A stretch of 64,000 nucleotides of DNA, taken from contig CM057154.1 in NCBI GenBank assembly GCA_029962745.1, positions 20,092,857 through 20,156,856 of the forward strand, written 5' to 3'. Positions 1 through 11,505 of the stretch are shown one piece after another (positions within the stretch are counted from its first letter, which is position 1; each line of letters begins with the position of its first letter). The position numbers and the translations under genes were made by a program. This stretch comes from Echinometra lucunter (lineage: Eukaryota > Echinodermata > Echinoidea > Camarodonta > Echinometridae). The notes under the pieces are model-generated. The model was not told where the DNA came from and made no database searches. It was given only the letters and a program-made list of their open reading frames with translations.

Positions 1-600
1 TCTACTCTGCGAGTCCCCTGTTCTTCTCCTTTCTGCTTCGGTTCCCACCGATGCTCTGTTCTGAGCTAATTCACACGCTGCCTCTAGTGTGTTGGCTGTG
101 AGTGATGACTGAAGGAGGCAACGTGACGAATGCTTTGAATCTCCCTCTCTTTCTCTCTGTCATGCTTTTCTCAGGCACTCAATCTCTGCCAGCTAGTCTC
201 TGCCATTCATCCCCATTTCTCTCTCTTCCTCTCTCCTGTCTCTTTCTCTCTCACCTCTCCTTTCTCTTTCTTGCTCTCTCTGCTCTACAAGCTCTCTCTC
301 TCTCTCTCCTCTTGTCTCTCTCTACTCTATTTCTTTCTTCTCTCTTGCTCTCTGTCTTCGCTACTCATTCTCCCTCTCTCTCTCCTCCCTCCCTCTCTCT
401 CTCTCTATTCTCAGTCCTCAACTAAATGGCCATTTCTCTCTTCTCTCTCCTTCTCCCCTTGCTTTCTCTCTCTTCCCCTCTCCCTACCCTCTAAAAATCT
501 TTCTTTCTTTCCCTCTCTCCCCTTTCTCCCCTCTCTACAAATATCTCTCTAGCTTCTTTTCTCTTTCTCTTTCTCTCCACTGAAAACTTCTAGGTGTTGT
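1..600. repeat. Long CT-rich (pyrimidine) tract
   Basis: From about 140 to 585 the plus strand is almost pure pyrimidine, with CTCTCT runs broken by TTTC and CCCT. Apparent open frames here are Ser/Leu-rich artefacts. No gene is seen in 1-600. Confidence 0.85.
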
Positions 601-774
601 TGTGAGTCTCGTGCTGCCCTACTCCATGGCAGAGTAACCCCCAAGTGAGAGAAACGACTTTCTGCTTTCTTCTGCGATGACCTCAGGAGGCCAGCATCAA
701 TCAACAGTTACAGAATATCTGAGGAGCAGGGTAGGTAGTAGGAGACCTGACACAACTTGTGGCTGGTGCTTACA

Positions 775-816
775 ACTGAAGATGCTCTTTCGTCTTTCTC
801 TCTGTCTTCTCTTTCA

Positions 817-852
<36 letters not shown>

Positions 853-1356
853 GTCTTTGACAATCAAATTCAAGTGTATGAAGATCGAGGCTCTCTTACA
901 AGTGTAACAAATTAACCATATTAGCTCCTCATATCCATCTCTAAGATTCTAGGTGCAGGCACACAGACGAGAGTTACCAACTAAGGATGCTCTTCTATCT
1001 CTCTTACCCTGTTTAAATCTACCACAAACACGAGGTAACCTCCGGATGCAGATGTGCGTTCTAATTTAAACGGTCCTCGCTTTTGTTACCTCGTGTTTGA
1101 GAAGGAATTTCACCCCGACTTTACCCCAGACAGTCAACTGGTGTGACACTGAGTGATGTAGATTTAAACGGGGTATCTGTCTCTGTCTGTCTGTCTCTGT
1201 CTCTCTCTCTCTGTCTCTCAGTTTCTGCTGGTTCCGAAAATCAAATGCATGAAGAGGGTCTCTTGTAAGAGTGACAAATTAACCTTCCCTTTTCTGCCTC
1301 CCAAATTCTGCAGACAGGCACAAGGAGGAGGGTTAACAACTAAAGATGCTCTTCCG

Positions 1357-1388
<32 letters not shown>

Positions 1389-1530
1389 TCAATCTGTCTC
1401 TACAAGTCTTTCACAATCAAATGAGTGAAGAGGTTCCCTTTACAAGTGTGACAAATTAACCTCATTAGCTTCCCGTTCTGTCTCTAAAATTCTGGAGGCA
1501 GACGGAGCGCACGGAGGAGGGTAGGGTTTA
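775..1530 (+). repeat. Three diverged tandem copies of a ~190-200 bp unit
   Basis: Units begin at about 775, 978 and 1336 with a GAAGATGCTCTT-like start, then a (CT)n block. A shared middle follows (TCAAATG-like, then CAAGTGTGACAAATTAACC), and the unit ends with a GGAGGAGGGT-like segment. The second unit is 358 bp only because a 167-bp MITE (1007-1173) has landed in it; without the insert it is about 190 bp. Confidence 0.7.
1007..1173. mobile_element. 167-bp MITE with GTTTAAATCTAC termini, TA target site
   Basis: The left end CCCTGTTTAAATCTAC and the right end (minus) CCCCGTTTAAATCTAC form inverted termini. Each side is flanked by TA (1005-1006, 1174-1175), as in Tc1/mariner-type insertions. 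A second inverted pair inside, AAACACGAGGTAAC versus GTTACCTCGTGTTT, gives an extended hairpin. The insertion splits a tandem-repeat unit cleanly. Confidence 0.7.
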
Positions 1531-2652
1531 GCATCCCGACTGAAATGAGGGTCGTAGCTGGCAGGGCAGGAAATGGACAACTTGAGGTGTCAGAGGCTCC
1601 GGGAAATGGAGTGGTGCCCCGTTTGGACAGCAATAAATGCTCTCAGACACTTCACCAATAAGGCAAAAAAAAATTCTGATCCTCTCTCTGGGTGGATAAC
1701 ATACACAACCTTATCTGTTTGCACATTGTATGCTTGTGTAGCATACATGTACGAGAGGGACAGAAGTACATAGTCTACATTTTCAGACAATATTTGCCAC
1801 AAGGAATACATAGAAATTTCTACCAATCACTTCTCAATGCCTACAATTACTGACTTACACTAATTATTGAAAAACTCCCCATCTCCAACTAATGTAATAT
1901 CTAACAGTTAATAAGCTTCCACTAATGTGAAAGAAAAAAATGCTTCATTATCGCAACTAGGTCACCCTTGCTTGGAGCCCTATTTCATAAATAAAAAATC
2001 ACTTTAGCCAATCAGAAAGCTTGACTTATAAAGTGGCTCCAGTCCGCTATGACACCAGCCTAAACTATCATCTGACAAATTAGCCCCTTCGATCACAGAG
2101 ATCTACAACAAATCACTGGGCTAGGTGACTATGCTTCATAGAAGACAATCAATCAATGAGGTGGGAAAGGATTCTGTTCTAATAATGCATGACAGGGAAG
2201 GGTGTTACGAAAATTACATGGAATTTAAAGTCAATAAAAAAAATAAATAAGCCATGAAAGCAGCACTCCAACAAGAATTTCAAAATAATGACTCTGACAC
2301 CCACCTTCGGTGGGCGGAGGCATAAAAATTGGTTTAATGTTGGCCTAAGAATATATCAATACTCACTTCAAAATCAGATGAAAATATTGCGTATTTACTG
2401 AAATTACCTTTCTGAGAAATTTGTAATGAACTGCTGCTTTACTGTTAATCAGTGATTTAGCATTTCAATAATTATATTCTAAATCACATGAATTTTCTGC
2501 AGTCTAATTCAGATCAGAAATCTCTGTGTCTAAAATGCTCAATACTGTTCTTCACAATCTTTTTACTATCGAAAATGAAAAAAAAAATTCCCTTCCATCC
2601 ATTTTAAATAAAAATATCATTTCCTTTCAAATGAAATATGCAAAATTATACT
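1531..2652. other. Gene-free stretch
   Basis: AT-rich unique-looking DNA. A small inverted repeat (1974-2041, GGAGCC...GGCTCC around AGCCAATCAGA) may be a decayed relative of the MITE at 2653-2800. A TTCG-looped hairpin, CCCACC-TTCG-GTGGG, sits at about 2300-2314. Otherwise nothing was recognised. Confidence 0.5.
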
Positions 2653-2800
2653 GGGACCTGTTTCATAAAACTTGTTATGTGTAACAACTGCCACATTTCT
2701 ATGACAAATTTGCTCTCAGCCAATCAGATGCAAGGATTTCAGTAGCTTATAACAGTTATTGCAACTTGTTATTGATAACAGGTTTTACGAAACGGGGCCC
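2653..2800. mobile_element. ~148-bp MITE, GGGCCCCGTTTCRTAAAAC termini (copy 1)
   Basis: Left end GGGACCTGTTTCATAAAAC and right end (minus) GGGCCCCGTTTCGTAAAAC are inverted termini. The interior holds AGCCAATCAGATGCAAGGAT and TAGCTTATAACAGTTA, both repeated almost unchanged in the copy at 52719-52864. No clear target duplication is seen. Confidence 0.75.
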
Positions 2801-3520
2801 TGTAGTAAGTACAGTGCAGTTTGTTTTTTTGAAAGGTGTAATGTCCTATAGGTTATTACAATCCTAGCCAAACATGGGAACGTGGTCAGAATAACAGTAA
2901 CCCGATCCTAACTTGAACTTCATCCACAGATGTCACCACATACCTTACATAGTTGGAATTGTTAACCCTCATTACTGGCAAAGTGTCACAAATTTCTAGT
3001 TTCGGTCCACAGCCGAAGTCAAGTGTGATATCACCCCTGCCACGGTCCCTAAGTCTCCGACTATAATAAATCTTCCACATTTAGTGACTAGTCTTTATCT
3101 CTATAAAATAACAAATGCACCATGAAATGTTGTTTTGATGCTCTATAGTGTCAGGACAATTATAGTTTTATATTTTCCAATAATAGTAGTAACCTCTACA
3201 CTTGTTGCAGTTGAATAAATAGTTACAATATAAATTCAGCACAGCATGTTCTTCAGACCTTCTTTAAGATATGACACAATCAACTGAACATTTTTTAGCT
3301 GTAAGCAGCTATTGTAGTTGCTTGTCTATATTTCCATCTGTCTTTGATATGACTTTTTTTAAACTTATATTTTACTTTGTTTATATAGGTTATCTTTCTT
3401 CGAGATAAAATAAGGTAAATGAGACAATATTTATGCTATTTTATATAGCTTAATAGAGTATTAATACAAATTTATGAAACACTTCTTGCAGAATAATCCT
3501 GTATGGCTTTACAATTATAT
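2801..3520. other. Gene-free stretch with one unconfirmed open frame
   Basis: A 64-codon minus-strand frame at 2886-3080 contains a complex-looking peptide (GDITLDFGCGPKLEICDTLP). It is preceded immediately by an in-frame stop and has only a weak GTTAGG donor. It is not accepted as a gene. The remainder is AT-rich. Confidence 0.35.
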
Positions 3521-3759
3521 CAGGGGTGGCACCAGGGTATTTTGATGGGGGTGGGGGGGGGCAAGATGACCTATAGATTAATTCTTTTACGTTTTAAAAG
3601 AAAAACTAGGGGTAATATAAAAGTTGCATGACCCAGCCCTCTCTTTCCCCATACTCATCTTTCTTCCTCCTCTTCTTTTTCTTCTTCTTTTTTCTTTTTT
3701 TATCACTTGAACAATCATGGAGGGGGAGGTTCCCCCCCCCCCCCGTAGTGCCACTCCTG
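3521..3759. mobile_element. 239-bp hAT-type MITE with 8-bp target duplication
   Basis: The left end CAGGGGTGGCACCAGGG pairs with the right end (minus) CAGGAGTGGCACTACGGG. Flanks are AATTATAT (3513-3520) and AATTACAT (3760-3767), a 7/8 match of hAT length. CAG-start termini are also typical of hAT. G- and C-runs adjoin both ends. Confidence 0.8.
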
Positions 3760-3767
3760 AATTACAT

Positions 3768-5047
3768 AAAATGCTAAATGCTACCAAACAGGTACATTAT
3801 GACACAAGCACGAGGCATGCTGTGATCGTACACCAAGGGAAGAGTACCTGTAGTACGTGACTGTAACTACCTCAAGTAGCACTTCAGAAGGGCAAGGAAC
3901 AAGCGAGGTATGATAAATATCTTGAACCTTCAAGCTCTGTTGACGATGGACTAGGATTAAGTATAAAGAAGGGCACTCCATCATTCCCAAAGCAATGAAC
4001 TGAAAGACACAAGAGGTGACAGAATAATGTCATGCACAGTCCCACCCCCCCCCCATACACACAACATGACATACATATACACCTGAAGAGCTTGAAGATA
4101 GGTGCATGCAGAGGAACTCCTTGGGCGAAGAGGGTCAGACGTTACAGCTCTTACCCAAGGACTTCTCTTGAGGAGTTTCTTCCATTGCGGGGACAAGATG
4201 CAGGGATATATCCCAGTCAATGTTTTTCCAAGTAGCTGTTTAAGGATGACTAAACATTGTACTCATGTTTGAAGTTTCTCAACTTCTTTTAGTTACCTTT
4301 ACTTTATGGTAGATGTCAAGTTCAGCAAGTGCAACCCAAATATTACAGACACCAATGGCCATACCTTTCAAGTTGAGAAATAATGTGGAAATATGACAAA
4401 AAACAAAGACTTGTGATAAATATAAAATACTTTGCAGGAATCTTTGAAAAAACATTTCGACTGATAGAGTCAGAAGACATTTCTCATGCAATGGCACAAG
4501 AGCTTCTGCCCACATGGCAAGGCACCTTGTACAATAATGACTCACTATCACGATAAACATTGTTGAAATATGGCAATACACGGTAATGTGAACCCCTGAA
4601 TACAATTTATGAATCCTTTCAGAGTTGTAAGGGCACAAATATAATGGGTACAAAAGACAATTCTTGAAATAAACAAGGATAAACACAACCATTGTAGTAC
4701 ATCTCCACATGGATTTATAGGATGAGAAAGGGATAACTCATAAACAACCTATAAACCAGTGGGAACAATCCCATTTATAGAGTTCACCTTTGTATGCAAA
4801 AGGGTTTCAAGAGCACTTCTTCAGTAACACAAGGTCAGTGCGCATGTCATAGGTTGAGATGCTTATGCTGTGTGTCACCATTTAGTATTGATTTATTCTG
4901 TTAATGTTGATTTGCTATTCCCCTTACTGGGTACTTCAAATCTTTACTTGTCTGCAATAAAGGGCCATTGGTTCAATTCTATCATGAAAGAGAAAGAGGA
5001 GGGAAGACAAAACAGGAGGGAGAAGAAAAGAAGAAGACAGAGGAGGA

Positions 5048-5078
<31 letters not shown>

Positions 5079-6558
5079 GGAGGAGGAGGAGGAAAGATCT
5101 GGATAAAGTAAGGAAAGAGCAGCTAAGAATGATAAGGCAAAAGATGAAGGTATATGAGAACCATAGACAAATCAAGTAGTATAGACAAAAAGGTAGCATG
5201 CGCAGATTTGCCTCATTTGCATATAAGGTATAGCGTCATCATGCAGTCCAAGCTCCGCCTGCCCCTTCAGTAACATTTCATTGCCTCCCAAAGCCATGAT
5301 ACAATTCAATATCAATATCAGTTAATGCATTTTCAGCCGATCTGACCTTTCATAATGCGTATGCATTACACTGATCCCAATTTCTTGTTTTTGATGCACA
5401 TACAGTGTTTCGCACCAGGGGAGCATCTAAAAAAATGAATATTCATTCGGAGCTTCGGGAGGCATTCAAATGTTCCAGCGTAATGGCGGATGTTTATAGG
5501 GGCTTGATGAGAATCTCAGTAAAGAGAAAGTGGACACAAGCAGAAGTACACCAATAAAGACAAAAAGATGATGGATGGGAAGACTGACCATCTTCCAAGA
5601 GTCAGATGGGCGTTATCTCTAAAAATATATATATATATATTTTTTTTTTTGGGGGGGGGGGTTATATCTTTTCTTTGAAAGTGTATTTGAATATTTAAAG
5701 ATGTCATAGAAATATGCAGTAAGAAATACCAAACAAAGGCAAAGCTTAATACACAAAGTTGAATTTAAGTGAGCCAGACAAAAATAGGTGACCTAAGGAA
5801 ATATTGATTAGAACGAGAAATGCTAAGGCCAGGAAACTTGGAGGACAAAGGTGGACATGGGAATAAATTTTCAGAAAAGATGTAAAAAAAAAAAATTAAA
5901 AAAAAACATTTCAGAAAAATGATAAATGAATAGCAAGGAAAAATTACCCCCAAACAGAAATAAGAAATGGCAATAAGGAAAGCCTATATGTTGAAAAGAT
6001 TCTTTAATAATAGGTTGGAGAGATGGGAAATAAAATCAATACTTGGGTGAATTACCAGAGCAAGTAACCTTGCATTACACAATAAGCTAAAATTCAATTG
6101 AAAAGCTTCACTCAATATTTACAGGAAAGCAATGAAGTCATCACAGAGTATATTTCCCAAGACAGGAAAATATGACAAAAGCATTCCCATTCTGATAAGT
6201 ATTCCCTGGTGTCTCAGACATTAAAGCTCCTTCTAGTTTTGAACTTGGACCAACATTGACTGAGAAAAGATCTTATTTATTTTGAAAAGGGACCTCTGAG
6301 TTAGATTTTTAAAATAGCCATGTACTCTTGCAGCCTTTTGGTAAATAACTATCCCAGGATCAACCTACAATCCAGATATAGCCCAACGACCTTGACACAG
6401 AAATTGTAATGGATGTGCAGAAACAAATATTACTACAAATCATGAATTTCTTGTCAGCTGTTCAATATCAATCATGACGATTTGTGAAGAATGGCTTGAA
6501 GTGTGGGCCAAACATCATATCCTTCACACTTCATAATTTGTGGGGAACATAAACCTGC
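3768..6558. other. Gene-free stretch with simple repeats
   Basis: Contains (GAG)n at about 5042-5095, an alternating TA run followed by T and G runs at about 5621-5660, and C- or A-homopolymers. A possible but unproven minus-strand exon lies between about 4095 and 4245 (see findings). No recognised gene. Confidence 0.5.
5042..5095 (+). repeat. (GAG)n trinucleotide repeat
   Basis: A run of GAG/AGG triplets inside a purine-rich block from about 4985 to 5145. The resulting poly-Glu frame is an artefact of the repeat. Confidence 0.85.
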
Positions 6559-6641
6559 CAGAGCCATACCTGCCAACATTTAGAAATTGAAAATCCTACT
6601 CTGATTGCGCGATCGCCAATTTTTTTCTCGGGTGGGGTCCA

Positions 6642-6683
6642 GGGGCAAAGCCCCGGCGGGGGTTCAGGGGGCAGCGCCCCCTG
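6642..6683. repeat. Two GC-rich hairpins near the left transposon end
   Basis: GGGGC-AAA-GCCCC (6642-6654) is followed by CAGGGGGC-AGC-GCCCCCTG (6665-6683). Both are perfect stems with three-base loops in otherwise AT-rich DNA, about 75-115 bp inside the terminus. They are probably part of the element's 3' end. Confidence 0.7.
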
Positions 6684-7280
6684 AAGCTCCAGGGGTTTAC
6701 TAGAATTTGAAGTGGTTTAGTATGCTATATTTGTTGGAAAAGCCTGAAATTAAAGGATTCATTCACAGCACAAAACAAGTGTTCAAAATGCATTTTTATT
6801 ATTATAGTTTAATAAGGCTAACGATTAAAAATAGTTGGCACAAGAAAACAGTCTAAAAGTATCTTGTGCATTTTTTCTTTGTTCTTTTCACAACACATGA
6901 GAAGTAAGACGTACACTATCAGATTACAACCAAAAAAATAATTTCAATAAAAATAAAGAAATAATGAGAAAATGATTTACAACAACAGAGATATTGAAGC
7001 ATATTGTGAAACTTACTAATTTCAGCTTCTGTGGAAACCCTAAAACGACCTCAAACCAAAAATGCTACATGTCTAGTACTTGTAGAAACTGCAGTATGCA
7101 GTGGTGTTGTTACTGCCAGAACAACAGTCACATAGATGTGATAGAAATCCAAAGTCATGTGCTTCTTTTGTGTCCAACATCTAATCAAATGTTATGTCAT
7201 TCAAAGTAATGAAATCCTGTTTGAAAACAAAATGATGTCCTTAGGCTCTGCTGTGACAGATGACTGTTGATTATGTAGTT

Positions 7281-7451
7281 CTACAGTCCTGGTTTGTTGG
7301 ATACTTTTAGAGCCTCATATGTCTCTCCTTTCAATGACTTCTTAATGAAAGGGTATTTATCCGCATAATCTTGCATGTACTTCTGTTTACGTGCTGATTT
7401 CTTTCCTCCTGTAGATTTCTCCATTGTTTCAACTTCGATAGGATTAGTAGT
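7281..7451 (-). CDS. Coding exon of the 2.4-kb transposon, truncated N-terminal peptide
   Basis: Read on the minus strand, a good acceptor (TTTTATTTCTCAG, intron ending at 7452) opens the exon at 7451. An ATG at 7424-7422 sits in a near-ideal context (GAAACAATGG) and starts a 47-residue frame ending at TAG 7283-7281. The peptide is very basic at first (KKSARKQKYMQDY), then has YPFIKKSLKGETYEALKVSN. The pattern, a basic helix followed by an aromatic-Pro pair and a GETY turn, recalls the segment before the first cysteines in N-terminal zinc fingers of hAT-type transposases. The expected cysteines are absent and a stop follows, so it is probably a decayed or truncated transposase N-terminus. The family assignment is inference. 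Confidence 0.45.
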   Translation of the reverse strand, partial: TTNPIEVETMEKSTGGKKSARKQKYMQDYADKYPFIKKSLKGETYEALKVSNKPGL

Positions 7452-8214
7452 CTGAGAAATAAAAGACCAAAAGAAAATATGTATAAAAATCTAAGGTGGA
7501 GATGGAAGAAAAAATAATTAGATGTACACTTTTAAAAAATTATAGAATCTACTTAGATCTACTGATGAATTGATTTATATTAAATATTGAAAAAATAGGA
7601 GAGCTAATCTCAGAATGAAGATTCATACGTGCTGGTATATATTACTAAATAAGTGAAACATGCTTACAGCACAAAAAATTTACAATCATTCAACTAAATT
7701 CAAACTAGTTGATGCAGAGAGTTTGAAGATTGTCACAAACAATGGAGGATCAACTTAGGCCATGTCACGATGATCTGAAAATGCTATTTGCACAACCGTA
7801 CAGTACAGCTTGCCTCAGTCATGTCATCACTTCACTTGTTACACTTACAGGCATGGCATGGCAAATATATCTGCGAACTAAACTACTGTAAATCTATTTG
7901 TTTTCTTTCTTCGGAGTTCAAGATATAGATATACTGCATGATATTCTTGGTCAATTCACTGATTTTGAGCAAGGCAAATAGTTAATCTGACCTTAATTTC
8001 CGATTTGCAATCGTGTTGAGACAATTGTTCACAACAGACATGAATGTATATGCATGGGACTAAGCAAAAATTCTTCACAAAGTTGATGATGAAAATTCTA
8101 ACATCCAGCGTGCCCAATTTAAATCGGAAAAATATCATGCCTGAATTTTTAATTCATAACGATTCTGGGTCCATATCTACTAAAATGGAAAAATGAAAAG
8201 AAAAAAAAACTTAC
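7452..8214 (-). other. Intron within the 2.4-kb transposon gene
   Basis: The minus-strand donor at 8214-8209 is a perfect GTAAGT after CG, and the acceptor at 7452-7453 follows a pyrimidine-rich TTTTATTTCTC. The 763-bp interval between is AT-rich and has no long open frame. Joining the flanking exons leaves the ATG at 7424 as the start, because the frame is closed by TGA in the upstream exon. Confidence 0.5.
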
Positions 8215-8700
8215 CGAAATAAAACGATCGTCTGACCATTGGCATTGGCGTGATGAAGCTCAAGTTTGCACGTGCACTGGACAACACTCAGTCCCATAGA
8301 CCGTACCACGCACAGCGCGCGCGCGGCGGCGAGTCGCACAGTCACTCAATCCACGACCACGGACAGATGATTGAAAATCCAACTAATCATGTCGAGAATC
8401 CATAGCCACATGTTCAGAATCAGACTTGTTTTACTGGAAATCACATCCAATACATGGCACTCACACAAAAAAGTACTACAACAGGTGAAAATAGTCACGG
8501 ACGTCAAGCTCGGCTTCGCTATGATAAGTCGCAACCTCGCAGCTTGCTACTCGATACCGGATCACGGCGCACTCCCAACGACGTGCGGCGCCCACCTATC
8601 CGGCCCAGCGCTAGCGCTACGTGGTGGTATAGAGGTGCCACTGCAACTCGCAGCGAGTGGCCACCCCGGCCGCGCGCCGAGATCTCGGCGAACAAGCATA
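8215..8700 (-). promoter_or_regulatory. CpG-rich 5' region and noncoding exon of the transposon
   Basis: This stretch is strikingly richer in G+C and CpG than its surroundings, including a run of alternating CG (about 8317-8332) and the segment 8500-8695. It lies directly upstream (minus strand) of the GTAAGT donor at 8214, where a promoter and a 5' untranslated exon are expected. Open frames here are short and on both strands; none looks like a protein. The transcription start cannot be located by eye. Confidence 0.4.
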
Positions 8701-8949
8701 CTATACAGTGTGTGCTAGATACGATTTTCATGATGAGATACGTACTTATGTACGTACGAGCAGTGCCTGCTTGTTGCGTGAAGCATTGCTAACAAGTGCT
8801 GAAAGTCTTTCAGTGCTAAAATAATCGGTGCGTGTGATTTTTTTCCTTCCGATATGAAAAATCGTACTGTTACGATTTTTCACACTTTTTAATCTCAAAA
8901 ATCGTAACAAATACGATTAAATCGTATGGGTTGGCAGGTATGCAGAGCC

Positions 8950-11080
8950 TTTCATCAAACCAACTACACAAAATATGCCACAAAAAGGCTTTCAGTAGGT
9001 TCAATGAAGTTCACATCATACAAGACATATTTACATTTTTCAAGAAAAAAAAAATGCCTTGTATTTAAGACCATGACAAATGTTGAAGACAATATCTGAA
9101 AATAAAATGACTTGGAATTACAACTTCAAAGGCATGCAAGAATGGCATGAGTTATTACTTTACAAGAAAATGCATTCTTCACATAGTGCAGCTTGTTAAT
9201 TTCTGAAACAGTATTGTGTTCTTTAAAATGTGTGAGGTATTAATTTACAGGAAAATATATCTATTTATAGAGAAAAAAATAATCTCATAATTCTTGAAGT
9301 CAATGATCAACTGTCCTGCCTACACTTCTGGCATGCAGGAGATACAATCATAATAAAAAAGATTAATAATGATCCTCAGAAAATTACTTTTTCCCAATAT
9401 AGTATGAAATGAATTATCAAGGTGATATGACTGATCACCTTAGAAGCCCATAATACCAACAACTTGCTTCAGACATCTACATGTAGCTCAAATCCTCTAC
9501 AAATTATTCTCCAAATTAGACTTCATTTTACATAATTTGGTTAATTTCTATCCAATATATCAATCTTTATAATATATACTTCTTACCTTGCCATTTGAAT
9601 TACATTCATCCCATGGTAATTATTGTAAGGGTAAAAGTTTTAAAAATCATTAGGTCTGTGAACTGCTCTACCAGTAAATTTCACAGGAGTTTTAACTGTA
9701 TTTTCCCCTAATCACATCTGACTATTCAATTCAATGAACATCCCCAATCTAACAAATTCTATCAGGCAAAATAAGAAAAAAAATGGATAAATGGGGAAAT
9801 GTACATTAAAGTATATAAGAAAAGATAAAGCCACCCCCCCCCCCCAAGAGGAAAGTTTGAAATTCCCTCCAGCTCTCAATTTTGCTTGATTTTAAAGCAT
9901 CTTTCCAAGCCAGAGTTGGCAGTTGATCACAAAATACCAATACTAGAAATACTATAAAAAAAATGAGTCAGAACAAAATTCATGGCAGTGAAATGAAATG
10001 AATATAAAGAGAAAATGCAATGTGAGGATGATAGCATTGCACGCATCTTTGAAACATAATCGTAAACGTGATTCCCGTCGGATTAGCCCGCGAGGGTTTC
10101 TCTGACGTCTGTAACGAGATTGGGGCAAAAGGGAGCCCACGTCTGAGAGTGGCGATTGCTGTCTGGTGTTCCCCATAGGAATATCCAACTACAAATGGTT
10201 TGAAGGAACGGGACATATCAGAGGAAAAAAAATACAGGGAATGTTTCCTAAGAGGTTTTTGAGATCTGATGGTATTTGAGGATGCTTTTGACTTTTATTA
10301 GCATGAAGTCTACAATTCATGAGGATGGTGGTTTTCACACTTCTTTGCTGCTTCTTTTCTTCCCTTTTTCTCGAAGACAGTTTTCAGTGTAGATGGGAGC
10401 ACTATTTCATATCTCCATTGAAGGGTGTTAAAGAGATAAGGCTTCACTTGAATCAATAAAAAATAGCCATGAGCTTCATTTCGTTACATTTCAGGCGCCA
10501 TGAGCGACTGAGTTGGCATAAATCCGGCACTACAGGAGACATTATCATCATTACAAGTGGGATTAGTCTTATACTAACCTTCAATTGCACAAGCAGAGAT
10601 TAATATCAAAATCTTAGGACTGAAATGCGTGAAAAATCTTTTTCATAATATGGATGATGGGGATAAAAGGAGAAAGGATTCAACCAAAACAATAACATTC
10701 AGTGGGGTAGGGGAGTGGAAGATATCTAAAGGGAAGACATCAAAAACGAGGCCTCGATCTTCTAATTGCCTCTTTCATTCATGAATGGATAGTTAATATG
10801 AAAAAAATCAAGCAAAAAAAAAAAAAAAGAAAAAGAATGTACAACCACATTAGGGTTTAATGAGAAAATTACTCTCTAAATCATGAATACATGTCAAGGG
10901 CTAGATTATGAATCAGATTGTCCAGAAATAATGCCACAATGTAGAAACTGATCACGACTTGCACGCTGAGTCCGCTATTAGGGTTAATGCTCCTAATACC
11001 ACTTGCATGTCTTCCTCTAATCCTTTGAAATTATGTCTTTTGATTGCATCAATGTCATCTTGCACTAAAAGTAAATAACA
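8950..11080. other. Gene-free stretch
   Basis: AT-rich. A slightly CpG-richer patch at 10060-10150 has no accepted frame, and homopolymer C occurs at about 9834-9845. Nothing else was recognised. Confidence 0.5.
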
Positions 11081-11505
11081 AGCTATGACTAAGAGATTCA
11101 TATTTGTGTAACCTTCTTTACATCATCTAAAGTGTATGAACTGAGAATTGACTGCAAAAAGGGCGTAAACTCATCTATGATTTTCAATGAGTCAATGCCT
11201 TTTTGGCTCTCAGCAGAACAAGCCTTGACTATGAAAAAGATTCATATTTTGAAACCTTCTCTACATCATCATCTACAGTGACTGAACTGAGTATTGACTG
11301 CAAAAAGGGCATAAACTCATAGATGATTTTCAATGAGTCAATGCCTTTTTGGCTCTCAGCATAACAAGCTATGACTATGAAAGAGATTCGTATTATTTTG
11401 TGTAACCCTCTCCACATCGTCTACAGTGTATGAACTGAGTATTGACTGCAAAAAGGGTGTTAACTCATATGATTTCCAATGAGTCAATGCCTTTGTTAGC
11501 TCTTT
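11081..11505 (+). repeat. Three tandem copies of a ~142-bp unit containing a hairpin
   Basis: Units begin at about 11081, 11221 and 11367 with GCTATGACTATGAAAGAGAT-like sequence. Each contains TGACTGCAAAAAGGGC...ACTCAT and its inverted partner ATGAGTCAATGCCTTTTT, which would fold into a stem of 17-20 bp. The hairpins lie at about 11155-11215, 11301-11360 and 11449-11500. Confidence 0.8.

Larger units (their letters stand above)
6566..8942 (-). mobile_element. 2.4-kb DNA transposon derivative with CCTGCCAAC termini
   Basis: The ends are inverted repeats of ATACCTGCCAAC. They are flanked by the direct repeat CAGAGCC (6559-6565 and 8943-8949), so the target duplication is 6-7 bp depending on where the terminal C is assigned. 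Subterminal DNA on the right (8862-8930) is packed with AATCGTA/TACGATT motifs that could be transposase-binding sites. Inside, read on the minus strand, are a CpG-rich 5' region, a GTAAGT donor, a 763-bp intron, an acceptor and a short coding exon. The left end has two strong GC hairpins (6642-6683). No full transposase is present, so this is an internally deleted, non-autonomous copy. The superfamily is unresolved: the duplication length and TIR fit a hAT- or P-like element. Confidence 0.75.

Noticed and set aside
102..552. Long Ser/Leu-rich plus-strand open frames
   Set aside because: They run through a pyrimidine microsatellite, so the frame is a composition artefact.
2886..3080. 64-codon minus frame with a protein-like peptide
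   Set aside because: A stop lies directly before the ATG, the donor is weak (GTTAGG), and no family was recognised.
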